Source: Clostridiales bacterium
GTDB taxonomy: Bacteria; Bacillota; Clostridia; Christensenellales; Aristaeellaceae
Direction of reading: 5' to 3'
Assembly: GCA_004557805.1 (NCBI GenBank)
Contig: SFFS01000107.1
Coordinates: 1 to 9,004, forward strand
DNA length: 9,004 nt
The position numbers and the translations under genes are program-made. Under the pieces are notes generated by a model, which saw only the letters and a program-made list of their open reading frames with translations, had not been told where the DNA came from and ran no database searches. Below are positions 1 through 5,206 of this stretch, one piece after another. Each line of letters opens with the position of its first letter. Position 1 is the first letter of the stretch.

Positions 1-746
1 ATACGCGTAAGAATCGCGCCCTCAAGGCTCTGCGGCGCAGTCTTTTCTTCCTGTGGCTCCATGGGCTGTACGGAAAAATCAAATACGAGACAATACTCGC
101 CCTTTTCAGCCTTCGGATTGGCCTTCAGCGCTTCAAGTACTTCGGCAGCGAAGCCGCGATATATTTTCTCATGCAGCTTCGTCAGGTCGCAGCAACAGCA
201 CACGCCGCATTGCGGAAAACTCTCCGCCAGCACGGCAAGAAGGTCAATCACGCGGTGCGGCGATTCATAGGCCACGCACACCGGAATTCCCCGGGAAATA
301 CTTTCCAGTTTTTTGCGCAAATCGCCCTTTTCACGCGGCAGAAAACCATAGAATGCAAACTCGCGCGAAGAAAAACCGCACGCCGACAACGCGGTAGCCA
401 CCGCGCAGCATCCCGGCACCGGTATGACCTCAATCCCCGCTTTCGCCGCCTCGCGCACGAGCAAATCGCCGGGATCGGACACGGCAGGCGTCCCCGCGTC
501 GGTTGTCAGCGCAACGTCGATGTTCTCTTCCAGCATCCTCCCGATAATGCCTTCCAGCCGGTCGGCTTCGTTATGGCGATGGCAGGAAATCATCAGCTTT
601 TCAATCCCAAATTTTCGCAGCAGGTTGCCCGTCACACGCGTATCCTCCGCCGCAATCAGCGATACGCTTTGCAGCGTTTCCAGCGCGCGCGGCGACAGAT
701 CCGACAGGTTCCCAATCGGCGTTGCGACCACATACAGCTTCGGCAT
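1..746 (-). CDS. rsmI: 16S rRNA (cytidine(1402)-2'-O)-methyltransferase RsmI, 3' end cut by window
   Basis: RsmI uses S-adenosylmethionine to methylate the ribose 2'-OH of C1402 in the decoding centre of 16S rRNA, in the cytoplasm. The start is ATG at 746-744, followed by 248 readable codons; the family is usually about 275-290 residues, so only the C-terminal end is missing. Visible family motifs are VATPIGNL (residues 7-14), AAEDTR (32-37), TDAGTP and SDPG (82-93), the VPG loop near 110, FYGFLPR, YESPHR and DLTKLHE (187-193). The Shine-Dalgarno GAGGG (plus 751-755) overlaps the TGA stop of rsmH, and the gap is 7 nt, so the two genes are probably translationally coupled. Two oddities are visible. 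The loop reads VPGCCA where VPGPCA or VPGPSA is usual, and CxxCCCC (180-186) precedes DLTK, so the usual ARELTK has become CCDLTK. Identity is very secure; catalytic competence was not tested. Confidence 0.95.
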   Translation of the reverse strand, partial: MPKLYVVATPIGNLSDLSPRALETLQSVSLIAAEDTRVTGNLLRKFGIEKLMISCHRHNEADRLEGIIGRMLEENIDVALTTDAGTPAVSDPGDLLVREAAKAGIEVIPVPGCCAVATALSACGFSSREFAFYGFLPREKGDLRKKLESISRGIPVCVAYESPHRVIDLLAVLAESFPQCGVCCCCDLTKLHEKIYRGFAAEVLEALKANPKAEKGEYCLVFDFSVQPMEPQEEKTAPQSLEGAILTR

Positions 747-753
747 ATTTCCC

Positions 754-1683
754 TCACAGCTTTTCTGCCACACGCAGCTTTGCACTGCGGGCGCGCGGGT
801 TTTGTTCCGTTTCCTCTTTGCTGGGCTTAATCGCCCCACGCGAAGGCAGACGGACGGTCGGTTTCTTTCCGCAAATACAGACCGGCAGTCCGGGCGGGCA
901 TGTGCACGGGTTCTCCATTCGCCGGAACGTCTGTTTGACCAGCCGATCTTCAAGCGAATGGAACGTAATCACAACCAGTCGGCCGCCCGGTGCAAGCAGA
1001 TCGACCGCATCCTCAAGCGCCTTCGTCAGCGGCGCAAGCTCGTCGTTCACCGCGATGCGAATCGCCTGAAACGTCTTTTGCGCGGAATGGCCCTTATCCC
1101 TGTCGCGCACCTTGCGCGGGATGGCCGCATCCACTGCGCGTACAAGATCCCCCGTTGTGCGCAGCGGCGTCTGCTGGCGATGTTCCAGAATGATCGCCGC
1201 GATACGGTCAGCCCAGCTCTCTTCGCCGTATTCGCGCAGAATGCGCGCAATTTTCTCCTTCGGCCAGGTGTTTACAAGCGTTTCCGCCGTAAACGGCTGA
1301 CTCTGATCCATGCGCATATCCAGCGGCGCGTCGGCATGATAGGAAAACCCGCGCTCCGCCGTATCCAGCTGGAAGCTTGAAACGCCAAGATCGAGCAGCA
1401 CTCCGTCCAGCGGCGGGATTTCGTTTTCGGCAGCAAGCGCTTTCATATCGTGAAAATTGCCGCGAACAGCATGAAACGCCGCAAATCCACTCAGCCGTGC
1501 AGTCGCAGCCGCCAGCGCGTCGGCATCGCGGTCGATTCCGTATACCGTTGCGCCGCGCTTGAGCAATTCGCCCGTATGCCCGCCGCCGCCCAGCGTTCCG
1601 TCGATAAAAACCTTCCCTTCCTCAGGCTGGAGCGCTTCCAGCACCTCGTCCAGCATTACGGGAATATGATGAAATTCCGCCAT
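754..1683 (-). CDS. rsmH: 16S rRNA (cytosine(1402)-N4)-methyltransferase RsmH (MraW)
   Basis: RsmH is the SAM-dependent enzyme that methylates N4 of C1402 in 16S rRNA, the same nucleotide RsmI modifies on its ribose. The protein is 309 aa from ATG 1683, normal for the family. It shows the SAM-binding motif DGTLGGGGHT (residues 28-37), DRDADAL, LLDLGVSSFQLD, the RGFSY and LDMRMD segment, the helical insert with HSAQKTFQAIRIAVNDEL, HSLEDRLVK, and the typical C-terminal NPRARSAKLRVAEK. An in-frame GTG at 1692 would add three residues, but it lies inside the ribosome binding site: GGAG (plus 1692-1695) sits 8 nt before ATG 1683, so I prefer the ATG. The TGA of folC (plus 1689-1691) lies within this ribosome binding region, leaving 5 nt between the genes. 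In many bacteria this gene follows mraZ and precedes ftsL and ftsI in the division cluster; here it sits between folC and rsmI. Confidence 0.96.
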   Translation of the reverse strand: MAEFHHIPVMLDEVLEALQPEEGKVFIDGTLGGGGHTGELLKRGATVYGIDRDADALAAATARLSGFAAFHAVRGNFHDMKALAAENEIPPLDGVLLDLGVSSFQLDTAERGFSYHADAPLDMRMDQSQPFTAETLVNTWPKEKIARILREYGEESWADRIAAIILEHRQQTPLRTTGDLVRAVDAAIPRKVRDRDKGHSAQKTFQAIRIAVNDELAPLTKALEDAVDLLAPGGRLVVITFHSLEDRLVKQTFRRMENPCTCPPGLPVCICGKKPTVRLPSRGAIKPSKEETEQNPRARSAKLRVAEKL

Positions 1684-1688
1684 GTTCC

Positions 1689-2927
1689 TCACTCCGTTTT
1701 CAGCAGCGCGTAATCGTAACCCACCAGAAGTGTGCGCACCTCACCTGCCAGATACAGCGATCCCGCCGCAATCACGCGGCCGTCCGCTCCCGCGCGCGCC
1801 TTCGCCATTTCGAGGGCGGCGGATACATTTTCCGCGCTCTGCGCGGAAATCCCCTGCGCCCGAAACGCTTCCGCCAACTCGCCGCCGTCGAGCGCACGGT
1901 GGCTGTCCGGGCTGACCGTCACCGCCTCATCGCACACGGCTGCCAGAGCTTTCACGATGCCGCGCCAGTCTTTATCGCGCAGAATTCCGCACAGAAGCAC
2001 GGTTTTACGCCGTTCCAGCCCCTTTACATAGCGCGCCAGCGCCTGCGCCCCCTGCGGGTTATGCGCGCCGTCGAGCAGCAGCGGCGGATTCTCGCCCAGC
2101 CACTCCAAGCGCGCTGGCCAGCGCGTGCGCCGCAGTGCCTCCAAAATGCGTTCTTCCGGCACGCCCAGCGTTTCCAGCACCATTCGCGCAACGCCTGCGT
2201 TGAACCGCTGATGCGCCCCGTTAAGCCCCAGCTGCGCATGCTCCTCCTTTTCGGCGAAAAGCAGCGGCGCGTTCACCGCGCGGCAATGCGCGGCGATCAC
2301 CTCGCACGGCCCGCCCATCACCTGCGCCGACAGCACCAGCGGCACGCCCGGTTTAGCGATGCCCGCCTTTTCAAAGGCGATTTTCTCCGGCGTATCGCCG
2401 AGCGTTTTGGTGTGGTCAAGCCCGATCGACGCAATCGCGCAGATTTCCGGCGTAATCACGTTCGTCGGATCAAACCTTCCGCCCAGCCCGACCTCGATCA
2501 CCGCCATGTCAACCTGCTCCCGCGCAAAGCACAGAAACGCAATCGCCGTGCCGATTTCAAACTCGGTGGGCAGCACGCCCCCTGCGCGCAGCGCTTCCAC
2601 CTCGCGCGCCACTTCGGATGTATAGCGCGCCAGCGCGCCGTCCTCAACAGGCATGCCGTCGATACGGATTCGCTCGTTGTACCGCTGCAAAAACGGCGAC
2701 GTATACAGCCCCGTCTTTCGGCCCGAAAGCAGCAGACCGGCATGAACGAACGCGCAGACCGATCCCTTTCCGTTCGTTCCGGCCACATGTACGCTGCGGA
2801 ACTGCCGTTCGGGATTGCCCAGCCGCGCAAGCAACGCGCGCATGTTATTCAGTCCCACCTTTTTGCCGTGTCCCGCCGCGCCGTGAATGAACGCCAGCGC
2901 CTGCTCATAGGTGAATGTTTCCGCCAT
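1689..2927 (-). CDS. folC: Bifunctional dihydrofolate synthase / folylpolyglutamate synthase FolC
   Basis: FolC is a cytoplasmic Mur-ligase-like enzyme. It joins glutamate to dihydropteroate, or extends the polyglutamate tail of folates, using ATP. The protein is 412 aa from ATG 2927. Visible elements are the P-loop GTNGKGS (residues 50-56), the LYTSPFLQRYNERI loop, EVGLGGRFDPTNV, the DHTKTLG and EKAGIAKPG region (the EK lysine is typical of Mur ligases), and DGAHNP at the start of the C-terminal glutamate-ligase domain. An in-frame ATG at 2975 would add 16 residues, but it overlaps the -10 box of a good promoter and lacks a ribosome binding site. ATG 2927 has GGAG 9 nt upstream and gives the usual FTYEQALAFI beginning. 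The stop precedes rsmH by 5 nt. Dihydrofolate synthase versus folylpolyglutamate synthase activity cannot be separated from sequence. A 21-bp palindromic repeat lies in the coding region (1829-1849). Confidence 0.95.
   Translation of the reverse strand: MAETFTYEQALAFIHGAAGHGKKVGLNNMRALLARLGNPERQFRSVHVAGTNGKGSVCAFVHAGLLLSGRKTGLYTSPFLQRYNERIRIDGMPVEDGALARYTSEVAREVEALRAGGVLPTEFEIGTAIAFLCFAREQVDMAVIEVGLGGRFDPTNVITPEICAIASIGLDHTKTLGDTPEKIAFEKAGIAKPGVPLVLSAQVMGGPCEVIAAHCRAVNAPLLFAEKEEHAQLGLNGAHQRFNAGVARMVLETLGVPEERILEALRRTRWPARLEWLGENPPLLLDGAHNPQGAQALARYVKGLERRKTVLLCGILRDKDWRGIVKALAAVCDEAVTVSPDSHRALDGGELAEAFRAQGISAQSAENVSAALEMAKARAGADGRVIAAGSLYLAGEVRTLLVGYDYALLKTE
1829..1849. repeat. Palindromic repeat copy A, inside folC
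   Basis: This is a perfect 9-bp inverted repeat, TTTCCGCGC and GCGCGGAAA, around a 3-nt loop TCT. It is read in frame on the minus strand as SAQSAEN. The same palindrome occurs twice in cotH in the same reading frame. Confidence 0.6.
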
Positions 2928-5041
2928 TTCTTTTCGCTCCAAAGATAAGTAATCCCGGATAAGCCATGCAAGCATAGCACATCCGGGAAATGTTTACAAG
3001 CCAATTTCACCATCGTTTGCGGAAGGGATAGAATTTTGCAAAAATCAGCGCCGCCAGAAGCACGGCAGCCGAGCCGATCACCCACCACATCGACGCATCG
3101 TTTCCTTCCTCCGTTTTTTTCGTCGAAAGAACCTTCAAAATTCGGCGCTCCTCCGCGCTGCCAGTTTCCGCGAGCAAAACCGTTCGGGTTTTCCGCGCTC
3201 TGCGCGGATGTATCCGAAGCTGCGGCCGCACTGTCCGGCTCGGAAGATTGTTCTGCCCCACCATTTTCATTTCGTTCGCCAAACGTTGGCTGCGCGGGAG
3301 TATCTAAAACCTCTGCCTCGCTTTGCTGCGTACCGCTTGCAGACTCCACGGCAGCATCGTCCCGCCCGGAAAGCTGCTCCATCCCTTCATTTCCATTCCG
3401 CTCGCCAAATTGCGGCGGCATGGAACCGCCCGGTATACCATTTCCTGTCGAATCATCTTCGCTGCCGGACTGCTCGTTCGTTTCCGCGCCCTGCGCGGAA
3501 AAACGATCCTGCTGATCAAAGCGCCATTCGCCGCCCTTGTTTCCGCCGCCCCTATTGCTCCCAAGCGCCGAAATTTCCAGGCTGCTCGTATCGACCGGCT
3601 CGTCGTTCCCCTGCAGCTGATTGAGCATGCTCTGCCCGCGCAGCCGCAGATATTCCTTCAGCTGCGGCTGCGACGCCTCGTATTCCTCGAAGGTATACTC
3701 CTTCGTCGGGTCAAGCTCCACCCATTCGCGAATCATCGCATCCAACCGGTCGATCAGCCCCGCCGCTTCGTTCACATAAAACTCGCCGATCTGGCGGATA
3801 TATTCATGATACGTTTCCAGATACGTTTCATCCGCCAACAGCCGCGCAATGATCGGCCGTTCCTCTGCGCTGCCGCTCGTATACGGCGCGTCGATATCCA
3901 GGTTGATTAGGCTCTCGGCGCTTTCGCCAAAGCCTCCGAAGGCAAGGTTATAATCCCACGGCAGCATTGTGATTTTCCCATTTTTCTCATAAAGATAAAA
4001 GTTGTGCATCATGCTTCCGAAGTAGCCGTCGCCATTGCCCAACGCCGCATTGCCGGCAATGTAGCGCAGCATCTGATCGACCATTACGAAATCGGAAATT
4101 TCGCTCGTCTCGTCTGAAATCCCTTTGAGCGCCGCGATCACGCGCTGCTTATCCGCATCCGTAGTCGTCTTGAACACAGTCTTATCAAAAATCGCCGAAT
4201 AGCTTTCAATCGAATCGTCCGTATACGTCAGATCAGAGCCGTCCCCCGATCTTGAAAAGCCTCTAAAACCGCCGCCGTTCTGCGGCGCTTCGGGCATTTC
4301 TGCTGGCGCGTCAAACGGCATTTCTCCATGCTGAAAATCCTGCATGTTTTCCGGCGGCGTAAAGTCCCCGTCCGGCATCTGCGGCATGCCATCACGATCC
4401 TTTTCCCTGTCTCCGCCTTCGAAACTGCCGCCCATGTCCATGCTTTCCACCTTATAAAGATTCCCATAATCACGTCCGAAATTCCGTTCGGCATACGATT
4501 GTTCCAGCATTTCCACGGCAAGATACAGTCCCCAGAACTCGCCGTTAACGTAAATTTTTGCAAACGCGTAAAGCGGCACGTCCACGCCGACCATCTGCAT
4601 CGTGTAATAAGCAAGGTATTCCTTCATCCACGTTGCGTCCGACTGCGTGTTGTTGAACACGATTTTATCCAGCCCAAGCATCGTCTGCCCGCTGATATAT
4701 TCGTCAAACTTCACCTTGAAGCTGTAGCGGTCGGTATCGCCCACGCGTGTAAGGCTGGAATTTCCCTTGCAGCGCATTCCGACGCTTTTGCAGGTTTCCC
4801 CATTGATCGTTATGTCGGCCGAAACATATTCTTCATCGCGCGCGTTCTCAAGAAGGCTGTTCCAGTCCTCTTCTGGCAGCGTAATTTCCACGGTCATCAA
4901 GCTGTCGCGATCAAACAGCGCGTCCTCATATGCAAAGTCCACGCCCGACGCGCTTCCCTGCGAAAACAGCATCGCACCGGACAGGCACACGGCCAGCGCG
5001 ACCACGGCGCACGTTATGCGCGTAAATCTCTTTTCTGTCAT
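2849..5041 (-). CDS. CotH-family secreted protein kinase, apparent frameshift near the C-terminus
   Basis: The CotH family contains atypical protein kinases, first known from Bacillus spore coats, with many secreted relatives in Clostridia; the substrate here is unknown. The reading frame is 730 codons. It has a signal peptide (basic start KRFTR, hydrophobic residues about 11-26, no clear lipobox). The CotH core runs from about 45 to 465, with RCKGNSS (90-96), NGEFWGLYLAVE (166-177), the likely catalytic GNGDGY (335-340), HNFYLYEKNGK, and PWDYNLAFG (361-369) as metal-binding DFG-like segment. A Met/Pro/Asp-rich insert occupies about 215-268. After 490 comes a low-complexity Gly/Ser/Glu/Asn tail with two FGERN-containing repeats 42 residues apart. 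From residue 643 the frame becomes folC sequence read out of frame, overlapping folC by 79 nt. The +1 frame instead encodes a membrane anchor ending at 3007. The real product is therefore probably about 677 aa and membrane-anchored. AAGGAG lies 9 nt before the ATG. Confidence 0.88.
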   Translation of the reverse strand: MTEKRFTRITCAVVALAVCLSGAMLFSQGSASGVDFAYEDALFDRDSLMTVEITLPEEDWNSLLENARDEEYVSADITINGETCKSVGMRCKGNSSLTRVGDTDRYSFKVKFDEYISGQTMLGLDKIVFNNTQSDATWMKEYLAYYTMQMVGVDVPLYAFAKIYVNGEFWGLYLAVEMLEQSYAERNFGRDYGNLYKVESMDMGGSFEGGDREKDRDGMPQMPDGDFTPPENMQDFQHGEMPFDAPAEMPEAPQNGGGFRGFSRSGDGSDLTYTDDSIESYSAIFDKTVFKTTTDADKQRVIAALKGISDETSEISDFVMVDQMLRYIAGNAALGNGDGYFGSMMHNFYLYEKNGKITMLPWDYNLAFGGFGESAESLINLDIDAPYTSGSAEERPIIARLLADETYLETYHEYIRQIGEFYVNEAAGLIDRLDAMIREWVELDPTKEYTFEEYEASQPQLKEYLRLRGQSMLNQLQGNDEPVDTSSLEISALGSNRGGGNKGGEWRFDQQDRFSAQGAETNEQSGSEDDSTGNGIPGGSMPPQFGERNGNEGMEQLSGRDDAAVESASGTQQSEAEVLDTPAQPTFGERNENGGAEQSSEPDSAAAASDTSAQSAENPNGFARGNWQRGGAPNFEGSFDEKNGGRKRCVDVVGDRLGCRASGGADFCKILSLPQTMVKLACKHFPDVLCLHGLSGITYLWSEKKWRKHSPMSRRWRSFTARRDTAKRWD
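2937..2940 (-). promoter_or_regulatory. Ribosome binding site of folC (decides start)
   Basis: GGAG on the minus strand lies 9 nt before ATG 2927. This supports that start over the upstream in-frame ATG at 2975, which lies within the -10 region of the proposed promoter. Confidence 0.7.
2953..2988. promoter_or_regulatory. 36-bp imperfect palindrome over the folC promoter (operator candidate)
   Basis: The outer arms TCCCGGAT (2953-2960) and ATCCGGGA (2981-2988) are perfect 8-bp inverted repeats. Inside them, sharing the same centre, lie GCCATGC and GCATAGC with one mismatch. In total 14 of 18 base pairs are symmetric. The dyad covers the -10 box and reaches into the spacer, a common place for a repressor site. 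No T-run follows on either strand, so it does not look like an intrinsic terminator. An RNA hairpin at the end of a cotH read-through transcript is the alternative. Confidence 0.5.
2971..2999 (-). promoter_or_regulatory. Extended -10 promoter upstream of folC
   Basis: On the minus strand there is a -35-like TTGTAA (plus 2994-2999), a 17-nt spacer, and TATGCT (plus 2971-2976) preceded by TGC, which makes an extended -10 (TGnTATGCT). Each hexamer matches the sigma-A consensus at 4 of 6 positions. Transcription would begin around plus 2961-2965 and leave a leader of roughly 35 nt carrying the folC ribosome binding site. It would drive folC-rsmH-rsmI independently of cotH. This is inferred from the motif only. 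Confidence 0.55.
3007..3113 (-). pseudogene. Out-of-frame C-terminal membrane anchor of the CotH protein
   Basis: In the frame +1 to the main cotH frame, the DNA immediately after the A7 run encodes TEEGNDASMWWVIGSAAVLL and continues AALIFAKFYPFRKRW before TGA at 3009-3007. This is a roughly 17-residue hydrophobic helix followed by basic residues, a standard stop-transfer anchor for an exported protein. Removing one A from the run would fuse it to the CotH tail and end the gene 79 nt before folC, whereas the unshifted frame runs into folC. I read this as the true C-terminus, separated by an indel or reached by slippage. Confidence 0.75.
3114..3120 (-). other. A7 homopolymer: probable frameshift or slippage site in cotH
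   Basis: On the minus strand the codons are GAC GAA AAA AAC GGA, giving seven consecutive A. With six A the reading would be GAA AAA ACG GAG, which enters the anchor frame directly. The run also contains the heptamer A-AAA-AAC known from -1 frameshifting, but a -1 shift reaches a stop after 11 codons and misses the anchor, so a -1 event is not the useful one. An assembly or sequencing indel, phase variation, and polymerase slippage remain possible. Confidence 0.7.
3190..3210. repeat. Palindromic repeat copy B, inside cotH
   Basis: Arms TCCGCGC and GCGCGGA surround a TCT loop (perfect core 3192-3208). The minus strand encodes SAQSAEN, the same peptide in the same frame as copy A in folC. One arm has diverged at its outer end compared with copy A. 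Confidence 0.6.
3260..3420 (-). repeat. Degenerate tandem repeat in the CotH tail (FGERN units)
   Basis: The protein tail carries PPQFGERNGNEGMEQLSG (from about residue 542) and QPTFGERNENGGAEQSSE (from about 584). Both are followed by acidic and Ala/Ser-rich stretches. The unit spacing is 42 residues (126 bp). It looks like an old duplication in a linker between the kinase domain and the anchor. Confidence 0.6.
3481..3501. repeat. Palindromic repeat copy C, inside cotH
   Basis: A perfect 9-bp inverted repeat, TTTCCGCGC and GCGCGGAAA, surrounds a CCT loop, one base different from the loop of copy A. It is read in frame as FSAQGAE within the low-complexity tail of the CotH protein. Confidence 0.6.
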
Positions 5042-5050
5042 CCTTCCACG

Positions 5051-5056
5051 CTCCTT
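5051..5056 (-). promoter_or_regulatory. Ribosome binding site of cotH
   Basis: AAGGAG on the minus strand, 9 nt before ATG 5041. It supports this start, which also gives a complete signal peptide. Confidence 0.7.
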
Positions 5057-5089
5057 CCGGCGAATTTACAGTTTTGAGCATACGCCCGA

Positions 5090-5119
5090 ATTATGAGCTG
5101 AATATGGCCAAATTCGTAA
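5090..5119 (-). promoter_or_regulatory. Weak promoter candidate upstream of cotH, with a dyad in the spacer
   Basis: On the minus strand TTACGA (plus 5114-5119) and CATAAT (plus 5090-5095) are separated by 18 nt. The -10 matches 5 of 6 consensus positions but the -35 only 3 of 6. A 16-bp near-palindrome, GAATATGGCCAAATTC (5100-5115, 7 of 8 pairs symmetric), fills most of the spacer and could be an operator. The gap between the upstream terminator and cotH is AT-richer than its surroundings, which fits a promoter region. Confidence 0.35.
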
Positions 5120-5175
5120 CTTTTCAGAATTTTTCGGCGCATACGCGCCTTTTTCAGCCTTTGCGCAGCCAGATC

Positions 5176-5200
5176 AAAAAAGCGGCGCATTCAGCGCCGC
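5176..5200 (-). terminator. Intrinsic terminator of the phn-nucleotidase operon
   Basis: On the minus strand GCGGCGC, a TGAAT loop and GCGCCGC form a perfect 7-bp GC-rich stem, followed directly by six T (plus 5176-5181). It begins 6 nt after the nucleotidase stop codon and separates this operon from cotH. Confidence 0.9.
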
Positions 5201-5206
5201 CCAAAA

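Noticed and set aside
424..1380. 318-aa plus-strand open frame across rsmI and rsmH
   Set aside because: It spans the junction of two well-supported minus-strand genes, with an Arg/Ser-rich composition and no family resemblance. Treated as a shadow.
1899..2948. 349-aa plus-strand open frame opposite folC
   Set aside because: It lies wholly antisense to a clearly conserved gene, is very rich in Arg, His and Gln, has no recognisable motif and no fitting ribosome binding site. It is a by-product of GC-rich codon use.
2928..2975. Upstream folC start giving 16 extra residues
   Set aside because: This ATG overlaps the -10 box, no ribosome binding site precedes it, and the extra residues do not resemble the FolC N-terminus.
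3109..3120. Programmed -1 frameshift at A-AAA-AAC in cotH
   Set aside because: The heptamer is present, but the -1 frame stops after 11 codons and does not encode the anchor; the useful frame is +1 (equal to one A fewer).
5136..5154. Small hairpin GGCGC-ATAC-GCGCC followed by five T on the plus strand
   Set aside because: It would terminate plus-strand transcription, but there is no plus-strand gene here, the stem is only 5 bp, and the minus strand has no T-run. It could be a chance structure in the cotH leader region.
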